NCBI GenBank assembly: GCA_964494345.1
Contig: CAZBSI010000002.1
Coordinates: 124,001-188,000 of the forward strand
Direction of reading: 5' to 3'
DNA length: 64,000 bases
From: DTKD01 sp964494345
GTDB lineage: Bacteria; Armatimonadota; UBA5829
Part shown: piece after piece, positions 46,557 through 55,630 of the stretch
Numbering within the stretch: the stretch's first letter is position 1
Layout of the letters: the number at the start of each line of letters is the position of its first letter
Notes under the pieces: generated by a model
Databases searched by the model: none
What the model was told of the DNA's origin: nothing
The model's input: the letters and a program-made list of their open reading frames with translations, nothing else
Made by a program: the position numbers and the translations under genes

Positions 46557-46585
46557 GAGGCGGCTGATGGGGATTTAGAATCCGT

Positions 46586-46699
46586 CTACAGCAACAGCCC
46601 ATGAAAGGAGCACTCTGCCTGCAAACGCCTGATGTTTGACTCCAAGTCGTGAAAACTCGGAGGTTCCGCTGCAGTAGCGTTACCATCAATGGAACTCAA
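46586..46699 (-). CDS. Possible leader peptide of the ABC transporter operon
   Basis: 37 codons starting at TTG 46699, eight bases after AGGAG, beginning MSSIDGNATAAEPPSFHDLE and ending AECSFHGLLL. It lies upstream of an intrinsic terminator. Its ribosome site, part of GAAAGGAG (46715-46708), is perfectly complementary to CTCCTTTC (46610-46603) near the end of the same ORF, so folding could hide the start or translation could change the fold. I know no matching family. If not translated, the segment could itself be an RNA aptamer. Confidence 0.45.
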   Translation of the reverse strand: MSSIDGNATAAEPPSFHDLESNIRRLQAECSFHGLLL

Positions 46700-46768
46700 A
46701 GCGATGACTCCTTTCCGCTGTGACGTTATACTAATCCTAGCACATTATATCGACCCTGAACAATACCG

Positions 46769-46800
46769 TTGACCGAATATCGCCCGCGTTATACGATATT
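46769..46800 (+). promoter_or_regulatory. nikR promoter with overlapping inverted repeat
   Basis: TTGACC (46769-46774), 17-base spacer, TACGAT (46792-46797). Inverted repeat AATATCG-N11-CGATATT (46776-46800) covers the spacer and -10; a third ATATCG lies at 46747-46752 towards the divergent transporter leader. The arrangement would suit autorepression by NikR, but the sequence is not the E. coli NikR site. Confidence 0.55.
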
Positions 46801-46827
46801 AACAGCAAATATTTCGGAGGTGCCGAT

Positions 46828-47250
46828 ATGTCAGTGTTGGAGCGTTTTGGGGTTTCCATTGAACAGGATATACTTTCCCGGTTCGATGAACTCGTCAAAG
46901 AGCGCGGTTATTCCTCACGCTCGGAGGCGATCCGCGACCTGATGCGCCAGGAGTTTGTGAAGATAGAATGGGCCGACCCGCAGACCGAAGTCATCGGCAC
47001 CATCACCATAGTATACGAACATCACGAGCACGAACTGGCCAATGTGCTCACTGATCTGCAGCATCAGCGCCACGATAACATAATCTGCAGCACCCACGTA
47101 CATCTTGATGCGCATAATTGCCTGGAAGTCATAGTCGTGCGGGGCACAAGCGAAAGCGTCAGAACCGTGGCAGATACTCTAATCGCCGCCCACGGTGTCA
47201 AGCACGGTCAATTAGTATGCACAACGACCGGCGCGCATATTTCGTGTTAG
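46828..47250 (+). CDS. nikR: NikR-type nickel-responsive regulator
   Basis: 140 residues, normal length. The N-terminal ribbon-helix-helix DNA-binding domain (RFGVSIEQDILSRFDELV; YSSRSEAIRDLMRQ) is followed by an ACT-like metal domain with the nickel ligands: a histidine in YEHHEHELA, the HVH pair and cysteine in STHVHLDAHNCLEVIVV. Ni-bound NikR tetramers repress nickel uptake genes. GGAGGTG lies five bases before ATG. The divergent ABC transporter, with a control leader, is an obvious candidate target; its type is not that of known nickel importers. Confidence 0.93.
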   Translation: MSVLERFGVSIEQDILSRFDELVKERGYSSRSEAIRDLMRQEFVKIEWADPQTEVIGTITIVYEHHEHELANVLTDLQHQRHDNIICSTHVHLDAHNCLEVIVVRGTSESVRTVADTLIAAHGVKHGQLVCTTTGAHISC

Positions 47251-47328
47251 GAGAATGGCCTATTGACTTAGCATTATACTGCTGAGATAATTAATCCAAC
47301 TACTCCGTAAGCCTCATGAGGATCAGTT

Positions 47329-49317
47329 TTGAGCCACACGCATTTCGATGCTGCAGAAGAAAAGCGCACTTCGGTAAAATCAAGTGCAAAAAAACCGCCG
47401 TCGGGTTTGCGATTGCGCGCGTTCATCATCGGCCTGCTGATCATCCCGTTCGATAACTACTGGGTTGTCATCACCGAAAAAGTCTACAGGGGCCCATATC
47501 CCACCATTATCTCCCTGTTTGCCAACTGCGTCTTCATATTGGCGATACTGGTGGTGATAAACGGGGTTTTAGAAAAGATACGACGGTCGTGGGCTTTTAA
47601 TCCCGGCGAATTGCTGTTGATTTACACGATGGTCGTGGTGGGGGCGTCGCTGGCAGGCCACGATATGATCCCGTGCGTGTGCATGTTTATCGGCTATCCC
47701 TGGCAATTCGCCACAGTCGACAACAACTGGGCGAACACGTTTATACCGTATCTGCCAAAGATGCTGAGCGTAACTGACCTTAAGATTTTGAAGCCATTTT
47801 ATGAAGGACACTCCAGTCTTTATGCTGATGGACACTGGAAATATTGGCTGAGGCCGGTGGGGTTGTGGTCGGCGTTTACGGTGGTGTTGTTTTATGTGAT
47901 GATGTGCATAAACACACTGGTTCGAAAGCAATGGACCGACCGTGAGCGTCTCACGTTCCCTATAGTCCAGCTTCCAGTGGCTATGACCGATCCCAAGACA
48001 AACCTCTGGCGCAATCGTCTGTTCTGGGTAGGCTTTGCCATCGCGTTTGGAATAGATCTCATTAACGGATTGGCCGTATATTATCCTGCTATCCCTGCCA
48101 TCAATCTTACGATTACCGGCCACAACCTGCGCCAGTTTATGACCGCCAAGCCGTGGGATGGTATCGATTGGATGCCGTGGTCGATGTATCCGTTTGTGGT
48201 CGGGTTGGGGTATTTGCTGCCTGCTGACCTCAGCTTCTCTTGCTGGTTCTTCTACCTGATGTGGAAGGCGCAGATGGTAATTACCCGGGCTATGGCCTGG
48301 GATGCGGTGCCGAACTTTCCGTTTATACGTCACCAGGCCTTTGGGGGCTATGTGGGCATTATTCTTATGCTCTCTTGGAGCGGCAAGGGGTATCTCAAAC
48401 AGGTGTGGCTGCGCATTATAGGCGCCGATTCCGAACTCGACGACTCCGATGAGCCGATGTCTTACAGATCGGCGGCTGCAGGTGCGGCGATTGGGTTTTT
48501 GCTGTTGTGCCTGTTTATGAGGTGGATCGGGTTGTCTCCTTTGCTGTGTGTGATAGGGTTTTTGATATATTTCCTCCTCGCCACCGCCATCTCACGTATG
48601 CGCGCGGAGCTTGGGCCGCCGGTGCATGACCTGCACTTCTCCGGCCCGGATTATATGATTAGCTCCAGCGGAGGGCTTGGGAATCTTAGCCGGGGCGATT
48701 TGGTCGGCCTGACCTACTTCTACTGGTTTAATCGTGCATATCGCGGCCACCCTATGCCGGTGGGAATTGAGGGCATGAAGATGGCCCAGGTGACGAGATC
48801 GAGCCAGCGGGCGTATATGAAAGGCATGATGCTCGCCGCTTTGGTCGGCACAATTACGGCGTTCTGGGCGTTTTTACATTTGGGTTATCATTTCGGGACG
48901 GCGGCAAAGTTCCATCAGGGTTATGGATTTGCATGGGAGGCGTTCGGCACTCTGGACAGTTGGTGGAAGCATCCGGGTATGATGGAAAGGCCGAATTGGG
49001 GAGCAAACTTCGCAATGGTGGGCGGCTTTTTGTTTTGCGTTTTGCTCAGCTACGCTCGAACACAGATATTCAACTTCCCGTTCCACCCGATTGGCTACGC
49101 GATATCCGGCAGTTGGTCGATGAACCTGGTCTGGCTGCCGATTCTGGTGGCCTGGCTGCTGAAGGTTCTGACGCTGAAATTCGGCGGGCTCAGACTATAT
49201 AAAACCGCGGTTCCGTTTTTCTTCGGGCTGATTTTAGGGGAGATGATGATCGGGTGCTTATGGAGCCTTATCGGGCTAGCATTCGACATTCCATACTTCA
49301 GCTTCTGGGGAGCTTAG
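47329..49317 (+). CDS. Large integral membrane protein (DUF6784/DUF6785-like)
   Basis: 662 residues with about 14-16 hydrophobic segments. A basic, soluble N-terminus (first 25 residues) precedes RLRAFIIGLLIIPFDNYWVV. Conserved-looking loops include NPGELLLIYTMVVVGASLAGHDM, RERLTFPIVQLPVAMTDP and RAELGPPVHDLHFSGPDYM. The pattern resembles the oligopeptide-transporter-like DUF6784/DUF6785 proteins common in Armatimonadota and Planctomycetota; transport function is an inference. The start is TTG with GAGGAT upstream. Rex starts 6 bases after its stop, so both share a transcript. Confidence 0.75.
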   Translation: MSHTHFDAAEEKRTSVKSSAKKPPSGLRLRAFIIGLLIIPFDNYWVVITEKVYRGPYPTIISLFANCVFILAILVVINGVLEKIRRSWAFNPGELLLIYTMVVVGASLAGHDMIPCVCMFIGYPWQFATVDNNWANTFIPYLPKMLSVTDLKILKPFYEGHSSLYADGHWKYWLRPVGLWSAFTVVLFYVMMCINTLVRKQWTDRERLTFPIVQLPVAMTDPKTNLWRNRLFWVGFAIAFGIDLINGLAVYYPAIPAINLTITGHNLRQFMTAKPWDGIDWMPWSMYPFVVGLGYLLPADLSFSCWFFYLMWKAQMVITRAMAWDAVPNFPFIRHQAFGGYVGIILMLSWSGKGYLKQVWLRIIGADSELDDSDEPMSYRSAAAGAAIGFLLLCLFMRWIGLSPLLCVIGFLIYFLLATAISRMRAELGPPVHDLHFSGPDYMISSSGGLGNLSRGDLVGLTYFYWFNRAYRGHPMPVGIEGMKMAQVTRSSQRAYMKGMMLAALVGTITAFWAFLHLGYHFGTAAKFHQGYGFAWEAFGTLDSWWKHPGMMERPNWGANFAMVGGFLFCVLLSYARTQIFNFPFHPIGYAISGSWSMNLVWLPILVAWLLKVLTLKFGGLRLYKTAVPFFFGLILGEMMIGCLWSLIGLAFDIPYFSFWGA

Positions 49318-49323
49318 CCCGTC

Positions 49324-49953
49324 ATGACGCCACGGAGCAAAGCGCCGACACCAACCCTTGAGCGATTGGCGACTTACTTCGCGCTCCTTTCTGACCTCAA
49401 ACGACATCAGATCGAGACGATATCTTCCGCAGATGTCGCCGAGCGCACTGGAATAAACGCAGCTCAGTTCCGCAAAGACCTCTCCTATTTCGGCGAGATA
49501 GGCAGGCCGGGTATCGGCTATGCAGTCGACGAGCTGTATTCCCATATCGCGCATATACTGAAAATCGACCAACTGCAGCCGGTATTGCTTGTGGGGGCAG
49601 GCAATCTTGGAAGCGCGTTGATGGGATACCCTGCTCTGCGGGCCGAGATTTTTCAGATAGTGGCTGCCTTCGACAACGACCCTACCAAAATCGGCAAGCG
49701 GTTGTGGGATATTACGGTGCGGGATGTCGCTGGGCTTGTGCAGGACAACAAAGCTATTGGCGCGCGCCTGGCCATCATCACGGTACCCGCAGCGGCGGCC
49801 CAGGATGTAGCGGAGCAGTTGGTGGCGGCTGATATCCACAACATTCTGAACTTCGCCCCAGTGGCGCTGAGATTGCCGGGGGATGTGATTGTCCGCAATG
49901 TGGACTTCATGCAGGAACTAGCCGTACTATCCTTCCACCTACCCGATTCGTAG
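49324..49953 (+). CDS. rex: Redox-sensing transcriptional repressor Rex
   Basis: 209 residues. The N-terminal winged helix (LERLATYFALLSDL; AERTGINAAQFRKDLSYFG) has the Rex hallmark of DNA reading residues before GEIGRPGIGY. The Rossmann domain has LLVGAGNLGSALM, with the NAD(H)-binding glycines, and INFAP-like LNFAPVALRLP. Rex senses the NADH/NAD ratio and represses fermentation and respiration genes when NAD is high. GGGGAG lies 10 bases before ATG. No target is evident; I did not find a clear Rex operator in the window. Confidence 0.93.
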   Translation: MTPRSKAPTPTLERLATYFALLSDLKRHQIETISSADVAERTGINAAQFRKDLSYFGEIGRPGIGYAVDELYSHIAHILKIDQLQPVLLVGAGNLGSALMGYPALRAEIFQIVAAFDNDPTKIGKRLWDITVRDVAGLVQDNKAIGARLAIITVPAAAAQDVAEQLVAADIHNILNFAPVALRLPGDVIVRNVDFMQELAVLSFHLPDS

Positions 49954-50092
49954 AAAAGTTGGCGGTTGGCAATTCGCCACACAATGTGCATTATTTTCTG
50001 GCTTTCGCGTTTTCCTCCTCCCACAATGCCGAGATGGGTTAATTAAAGCGAGCCTTTAATTGCCCTTGCCGAAGGGAGAGTTTGGGATTAGA

Positions 50093-51193
50093 ATGAAAGT
50101 GATGGCTGACACGATTCGGCAACAATATGAAGAGCTTGAGAAGCGATTGCTGGCCCCTGAAGCTGTGGCGGCGATGGATTCGCGAGGCAGGCTGCGAGAG
50201 GAGCCCAAGTGCCCTGTTCGCACGGATTTTCAGCGAGACAGGGACAGAATCATCCATTCCAAGTCGTTCAGACGGCTGAAACACAAAACTCAGGTCTTTA
50301 TCGACCCCGAAGAGGATCATTACCGCACCCGGCTGACACACACCCTTGAAGTGGCACAAATTGCCAGAACCGTCGCACGCGCACTCAGATTAAATGAAGA
50401 CCTCACCGAGGCCATAGCCCTCGGCCACGACCTCGGCCACACGCCGTTTGGACACGCCGGGGAGCAGGCTTTGGACGAGGTTTATCGAGAGTTCGTGCCG
50501 GGTGGCGGCTTTAAGCACAGCCATCAAAGTCTGAGGGTGGTCGATGTGGTGGAGAAGAAGGGACAGGGTTTGAACCTGACCTGGGAGGTGCGCGACGGCA
50601 TAGTGCATCACTCAAAGGGAAGCGCCGACCTATCGCTGGATACGGCAGGGCCTTCGACGTTGGAGGGCAAGGTGGTGAAGATCAGCGATCGGGTGGCGTA
50701 TATCAATCATGATATAGACGATGCCATCCGAGCTGGGATAATAACCGAGTCCGATTTGCCGGAAGAAGCGGTAGAGGCGCTGGGAAAGTCGCACTCTGAT
50801 CGAATAGGCGCGATGGTGCGGGATATAATCTCATCCAGCAGCAGTCTTGATAAAATATGTATGAGTGATCCGTTCAGGGCGGCGACGGATCATTTGAAGG
50901 ACTTTTTGTTCGCTGAAGTCTACGGGCGGGACGCGAGAGGAATAGTGGAACTCGAATACGCCGGAGAGATGTTGAAGAGGCTGTTCAGATACTATATGGC
51001 CCATCCGCTTGAAGTGACGAATTTCGCTGGGACTGAAGACACCGTTTCGGCTCGAGCGAGAAAGGTCTGTGACTTGATTTCGGGGATGACGGATCGGTAT
51101 GCCCAGCGGGATTACGCGATACGATTTGCCGGGCAGGCTCAATATGAAAATTGCGATTCTTTGGGACCCGTTGGCAAGAGCGAATTTGCGTGA
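50093..51193 (+). CDS. dgt: Deoxyguanosinetriphosphate triphosphohydrolase-like protein
   Basis: About 366 residues. An HD-domain dNTPase that removes triphosphate from dGTP or other dNTPs. Seen: DRDRIIHSKSFRRLKHKTQVF, TRLTHTLEVAQIAR, IALGHDLGHTPFGHAGE with the HD metal pair, and YINHDIDDAIRAG. The length fits the short dGTPase-like group found outside enterobacteria. Start chosen at ATG 50093 with GGGAGAG upstream; the frame is open to TTG 50060, and ATG 50102 is a second option. Confidence 0.9.
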   Translation: MKVMADTIRQQYEELEKRLLAPEAVAAMDSRGRLREEPKCPVRTDFQRDRDRIIHSKSFRRLKHKTQVFIDPEEDHYRTRLTHTLEVAQIARTVARALRLNEDLTEAIALGHDLGHTPFGHAGEQALDEVYREFVPGGGFKHSHQSLRVVDVVEKKGQGLNLTWEVRDGIVHHSKGSADLSLDTAGPSTLEGKVVKISDRVAYINHDIDDAIRAGIITESDLPEEAVEALGKSHSDRIGAMVRDIISSSSSLDKICMSDPFRAATDHLKDFLFAEVYGRDARGIVELEYAGEMLKRLFRYYMAHPLEVTNFAGTEDTVSARARKVCDLISGMTDRYAQRDYAIRFAGQAQYENCDSLGPVGKSEFA

Positions 51194-51289
51194 TATAATG
51201 TAAATGGAGTTGATTATCAAGGCTCCGTCTATCATATCTCTTACTCCCGTTCCTACAGCCCGCCTAGCTCCTGGAGGTAGCTGATAAAT

Positions 51290-51625
51290 ATGAAATCCAC
51301 GATCAAATGCAATTGCGGACAGCGCGTTTTGGCGAAAGATGTGATGCAAACTGGCTACTATCTGCGACTTTTCGGACCGAGCTTTGTTTATGTAAAATTC
51401 AGATGTTCACGATGCAAGAAACTCGGTGAGCAGTTCGTAAAACAGGACGAGTGGGAAGACGGGTTACTTGCCGATGCGCCGGGGGAGATGACCGCCGAGG
51501 AGCATCGAAAGTTTAAGGGCATGGACAAAATCGATATCCACGAGTGCATAGACGCCCACTTTGAACTGGAGAAAAACTCCAGCTTGCGAGAATTTGTGGA
51601 GACATTTGAAGAATCGAAAAGCTGA
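51290..51625 (+). CDS. Small zinc-ribbon-like hypothetical protein
   Basis: 111 residues. CNCGQRVLA near the start and FRCSRCKKLGEQ at about 38-49 give a CxC and a CxxC that could form one zinc ribbon. The C-terminal half is acidic and helical (TAEEHRKFKGMDKIDIHEC; LREFVETFEES). I do not recognise a family or function. GGAGGT is about 12 bases upstream of ATG. It has its own terminator at 51666-51700. Confidence 0.7.
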   Translation: MKSTIKCNCGQRVLAKDVMQTGYYLRLFGPSFVYVKFRCSRCKKLGEQFVKQDEWEDGLLADAPGEMTAEEHRKFKGMDKIDIHECIDAHFELEKNSSLREFVETFEESKS

Positions 51626-51665
51626 ACGCGATTCATAATGCGGATAAATAATAAATATCCACCGG

Positions 51666-51700
51666 GGAAGAGCAGCGCTGCGCGGCTCTTCCTCTTGTTT
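51666..51700 (+). terminator. Terminator after the small zinc-ribbon gene
   Basis: GGAAGAGC (51666-51673) pairs with GCTCTTCC (51685-51692) across an 11-base loop, followed by CTTGTTTTG. It stands 40 bases past the stop. Confidence 0.75.
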
Positions 51701-51762
51701 TGTGTGGAGAGGTCTTGTAAAATCACTGATGCCGGTCTAAATCGGCGCGAGGAGACGCTTGT

Positions 51763-52542
51763 ATGATCCCGCTGCGGGATGATAATCCTGGTTATAATAA
51801 GCCGTATGTCGTATACGCTTTGGTTGGCGTCAACATATTTTTCTTTCTGCTTCAGCAGACTGGTCTGTTGAATAACTTGACGATGGTCCCCTATTCGGTG
51901 GTTCACGATGTTCGAGTGGGCCTTAAAGCCAGCACGTTTGGTCAGGCGCGGCCGGTTATGATGCCGGGTGTTGGGCCGCATCCGCAGTGGATTACCTTAT
52001 TTACCTCGATGTTTATGCACGGCGGGATAATGCACATCGGAGGCAATCTGCTGTATTTGTGGATATTCGGCAACAACGTCGAAGATGCGCTCGGTCATTT
52101 TAAGTTTCTGCTTTTCTACCTGGCGGCGGGGGTAATTGCTGCTCTTGCGCATATATTTATGAGCCTGGCGGGCGGCGGATTAGGGCCATATATCCCGACG
52201 CTTGGGGCAAGTGGAGCTATAGCGGGGGTGCTTGGGGCCTATATCGTGTTGTATCCTAAAGCGAGGATAGATACTCTGCTGCTGCTGGGATGGTTTTGGA
52301 CTACGGCGCAGATTCCGTCGTTTTATGTGCTGGGAATATGGTTCCTGATGCAGCTTACCGGAACGTTTGGGACCGGCGGACAAATCGGCGGCGGGGTTGC
52401 GTATTGGGCACACGTCGGCGGGTTTGTGGCGGGTATGATTTTGATCCTGCTGCTTGGCGGCAAGAAGCTGTCCAGGCAGCGGCGACAGCCACCGGGGTAC
52501 GGCAACGAAAACCGTCCGTATCCGTTCAGACCGTGGAAATGA
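51763..52542 (+). CDS. Rhomboid-family intramembrane serine protease
   Basis: 259 residues, about six membrane helices. Catalytic serine in GASGAIAGVLGAYIV, and the histidine in YWAHVGGFVAGMIL; the HGGIMHIGGNLLYLWIFG loop is also typical. Rhomboids cut single-pass membrane proteins within the bilayer. A basic tail (KKLSRQRRQPPG) faces the cytoplasm. GAGGAG is upstream of ATG. It is followed by the DUF5693 gene with 20 bases between. Confidence 0.93.
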   Translation: MIPLRDDNPGYNKPYVVYALVGVNIFFFLLQQTGLLNNLTMVPYSVVHDVRVGLKASTFGQARPVMMPGVGPHPQWITLFTSMFMHGGIMHIGGNLLYLWIFGNNVEDALGHFKFLLFYLAAGVIAALAHIFMSLAGGGLGPYIPTLGASGAIAGVLGAYIVLYPKARIDTLLLLGWFWTTAQIPSFYVLGIWFLMQLTGTFGTGGQIGGGVAYWAHVGGFVAGMILILLLGGKKLSRQRRQPPGYGNENRPYPFRPWK

Positions 52543-52562
52543 GATTCTGAGTTGAGGAGACT

Positions 52563-54413
52563 GTGTTGGGCAGGAGAGTAATTGCTGCGCTCTTAATAAT
52601 CGGGCTGATGGCGGCGGGATATGTCGCTGTACAGCGATATCGTGTTGAGGCTAAAAACAGGGCCGTCGAGATAGTAGTGGACTGGGACGAGGTGCAGCAG
52701 TTGGCAGCGGCGACAGGCAATAGCCCTGCGAGCGTATTGGATCGCTTCAAAAAGGCCGGAGTTACAAGCGTCGCCATCACCGAGCAGACCGTGCGAGACG
52801 CTATCTCTAACGGGCAGATTATTATTGAGCCGAACTCGGAGATCCGAATCAACGAGCCTTACTCACAGAGGATAACAAATTATCTGCAGGGCTTGATGCC
52901 GGGTCGGGATGTGGCGCGAAGCCTTTCACAGAACCTCATCGCCCTGCCATATCTTCAGCAGCTTCCCATAGGTTTCCCCGAAGACGCGGTATCTGCGGTT
53001 AAATCTCAACGGATGGGGATAGTGGCACGTCTTGTAAACTATCCTGGGATCACCGCTAAGGCCATAGATTTTATGATGGCCGATGCCAAAAGATGCGGCG
53101 CGAAGGTGGTTATTTTCCAGGGGGATACGGTTCTGGGCTTTAAAGGCGCTGTCGAAGATACCGCCGAGGCCTTACGCACTAACGACCTGTGCTTCGGACG
53201 AGTCGAGTTCTCCAAACAAAAAGGGGATATGCGGCTGGCAGAGGAGGCGAAGGACAGACTTATCGTCGTCCACAGCATCACCCAGGCGGAAATGCCCACG
53301 CTGAGCGAGACTGCCATAGTCGACCGCTTCCAGAAAGGAGTTCGGGAGCGTGGCGTACGAATCTGCTACATCCGCATGTATGAATCGGCCGGTGACGATA
53401 TTTTACACGGCAATGCGGAGTATATAGCAGCTATCGCCGGAGCAATCACGAAGGCGGGATATGTACTCACGGCGGCTCATACGCAGGATGAAGTCCAGGT
53501 TCCGACGGCTGCGAGAGTATTGGCGGGCTTTGGAGTCGCGGCCGGAGCTATATGGCTGCTGGGTATGATCGTCGGAACGCCGGGACTGGCCACTTCAATT
53601 GGCTTGATATTGCTGTGTGCGGGCTTTGCGGCGTGCGGCGAACTGGGAAGAAAGGCCGTCGCGCTGTTGGCGGCTCTGATATTCCCTGTTGTGGCGACGC
53701 TGTGGGCTAGTCGCGGCGGCCCTGCAAGTCCTGCCCCTGCTTCCGGAGTCTTATGGCGTTCGATAGGTAGATTGGCGGGTGCGATCGCTATAACGGCTTG
53801 TGGGGGTATGTTGGTAGTCGGGTTGCTCAGCGGACGGGATTTTATGCTGCGCACCGATCAGTTTATGGGCGTCAAGCTGGCTCACCTGCTGCCGATATTG
53901 GCCCTTGGGCTACTGTATGTCGGGGGTATCGCGTGGCAGAGCGATACCTGGCCAAAGATTAAGGAGCGGTTCTGGGCTCAGTTAAGAGCTATTAGTGCGA
54001 ACCCGGTGCTGATATGGCAGGCGGCTGCGATGCTGGCAGCGGTCGCGGTAGTGGGCTTGATGGTCGCGCGGTCCGGCAATGACTCCGGGCTTGGCGTCAG
54101 CCCTGTCGAATTGCGGTTCAGGTCTATTTTGGATAAGATACTCTACGTTCGGCCGCGCACTAAGGAGTTTTTGCTTGGATATCCTGTGCTGCTGGCTGGG
54201 ATCGCCTTTGCTCTCAGGGGTCGAAGGCAGTGGGCTGCTCCGATGATGGTGGTCGGTTCGATTGGGCTGATCTCCGCGCTGAACACGTTCTGCCACATCC
54301 ACACCCCGCTTCAGCTAAGTCTGCTGCGCGTGGTTAACGGCGGTATCGTTGGATTGATCGCTGCAGTTATATTTTATGGACTGGTGAAGAATCTGCCGGG
54401 CAAGGAAAAGTAG
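52563..54413 (+). CDS. DUF5693-family membrane protein
   Basis: 616 residues. One N-terminal helix, then an exported domain of about 300 residues (FKKAGVTSVAITEQTVRDAI; GVRERGVRICYIRMYES), then some eight membrane helices to the C-terminus (FGVAAGAIWLLGMIVGTPG onward). The family is usually encoded directly next to csaB, as here (18-base gap), so a role in making or exporting the pyruvylated cell-wall polymer is likely, but no reaction is known. The start is GTG (or the TTG that follows), with GAGGAGA upstream. Confidence 0.83.
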   Translation: MLGRRVIAALLIIGLMAAGYVAVQRYRVEAKNRAVEIVVDWDEVQQLAAATGNSPASVLDRFKKAGVTSVAITEQTVRDAISNGQIIIEPNSEIRINEPYSQRITNYLQGLMPGRDVARSLSQNLIALPYLQQLPIGFPEDAVSAVKSQRMGIVARLVNYPGITAKAIDFMMADAKRCGAKVVIFQGDTVLGFKGAVEDTAEALRTNDLCFGRVEFSKQKGDMRLAEEAKDRLIVVHSITQAEMPTLSETAIVDRFQKGVRERGVRICYIRMYESAGDDILHGNAEYIAAIAGAITKAGYVLTAAHTQDEVQVPTAARVLAGFGVAAGAIWLLGMIVGTPGLATSIGLILLCAGFAACGELGRKAVALLAALIFPVVATLWASRGGPASPAPASGVLWRSIGRLAGAIAITACGGMLVVGLLSGRDFMLRTDQFMGVKLAHLLPILALGLLYVGGIAWQSDTWPKIKERFWAQLRAISANPVLIWQAAAMLAAVAVVGLMVARSGNDSGLGVSPVELRFRSILDKILYVRPRTKEFLLGYPVLLAGIAFALRGRRQWAAPMMVVGSIGLISALNTFCHIHTPLQLSLLRVVNGGIVGLIAAVIFYGLVKNLPGKEK

Positions 54414-54431
54414 GAGAATAGCCCGACTAAT

Positions 54432-55487
54432 ATGACACGAATCATAATTTCAGGTTACTACGGCTTTGGCAACACCGGAGACGAGGCGGTTTTGAGCGGG
54501 ATCTGCGAGACGTTCAGGCAGATTGGTCTGGACGCAGAGATCACCGTGATATCACAGGATCCGGAGCGCACGATTCGTGAGCATACCGGCGTCAAAGCCA
54601 TTAGCCGAAAAAAACTCATCCATCAAATGAAGGCGCTGGCGAAAGCTGATTTGTATATAAGCGGCGGCGGCAGCCTTTTTCAGGACGCAACCAGCGCACG
54701 ATCGGCGTATTATTATCTCACTGGGCTGCAGATGGCCAGAATTGCGCGTTGCAGGACTATGATCTACGCGCAGGGAGTCGGGCCGCTTATTCGCCATTCG
54801 ATTCGCCGGGCGGTGGCGAAGGCGTTTAACAGGGCTGACCTGGTAAGCGTACGTGATGGCGGGTCGGTGCATCTGTTAAAAGAGATCGGTGTGCGTAAGG
54901 ACATTCACCTTTGCGCGGACCCGGCGTTTCTTGTGGAGCCGGACTATGAAACGGCGGATGCCATCATAGAGAGCAACGGGCTTACGGGAAAGAGTCTCGT
55001 CGGGGTATCCTTGCGTCCCTGGCCGGCGTCGCACGACTGGATCAGCCGAATCGCTCACCTCGCAACTGAGCTTTGCGATAAAATCGGCGCTCAGGTGGTA
55101 TTCATCCCGATGCAGGAGTCGGTGGACGCGAAAATCGGGGAAGGGCCGACGCTTAAGCACGGTGGTGACCCTGCAGTAGCGAAGGGGCTATTGGCCCGAT
55201 GTGAGCTAGTGGTAGGCATGCGGCTGCATGCTTTGATATTCGCCGTTGGGGCCGGAGCGCCTTGTATGCCGGTGGTCTATGACCCTAAAGTATCGGCATT
55301 TGCCAACGATGTGGGATTGGATATCTCATCTACCATCGGCGCAGACGAGGATTCTTTTACACAAGCGTTTCTGGCGGCCTGGGAGAATCGGGAGACAATC
55401 GCCAGACGCCTGGCCGGAGAATCTGCATTGCGCAAGCAGCAGGCTTTAAGCTGTGGGGAATTGGCGGCGAGCTTGCTGGAACATTGA
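54432..55487 (+). CDS. csaB: Polysaccharide pyruvyl transferase CsaB
   Basis: 351 residues. Adds a pyruvate ketal to cell-wall polysaccharide, which lets proteins with SLH domains attach. Typical: ISGYYGFGNTGDEAVLSG at the start, ISGGGSLFQDATSARSAYYY, GQGVGPL-type YAQGVGPLIRHSIRR, and the late VVGMRLHALIFAVGAG. In organisms with an outer membrane it may instead serve SLH-type OMP attachment to peptidoglycan. Cotranscribed with DUF5693. Confidence 0.92.
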   Translation: MTRIIISGYYGFGNTGDEAVLSGICETFRQIGLDAEITVISQDPERTIREHTGVKAISRKKLIHQMKALAKADLYISGGGSLFQDATSARSAYYYLTGLQMARIARCRTMIYAQGVGPLIRHSIRRAVAKAFNRADLVSVRDGGSVHLLKEIGVRKDIHLCADPAFLVEPDYETADAIIESNGLTGKSLVGVSLRPWPASHDWISRIAHLATELCDKIGAQVVFIPMQESVDAKIGEGPTLKHGGDPAVAKGLLARCELVVGMRLHALIFAVGAGAPCMPVVYDPKVSAFANDVGLDISSTIGADEDSFTQAFLAAWENRETIARRLAGESALRKQQALSCGELAASLLEH

Positions 55488-55542
55488 TGAGATGTAATAA
55501 GTCTTAAAATCGGCACTGCGAAGTGGCATTGAAATCCGCAAG

Positions 55543-55593
55543 TAACAATTGTTAATCAATCTGCTTGCCGTTTATTGGGGCGTAGATTATAAT
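55543..55593 (+). promoter_or_regulatory. Promoter of the lipoprotein gene with upstream palindrome
   Basis: TTGCCG (55565-55570), 17-base spacer, TATAAT (55588-55593). A perfect 12-base palindrome TAACAATTGTTA (55543-55554) lies just before the -35 and could be an operator. Confidence 0.65.
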
Positions 55594-55630
55594 TGTTGAG
55601 TTGCGTAAGCAGCATAAGGAGATTGGCGTA

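Noticed and set aside
46486..46689. 67-codon minus-strand ORF in the transporter leader
   Set aside because: It runs through the terminator hairpin, has no ribosome site and competes with the 37-codon ORF that does.
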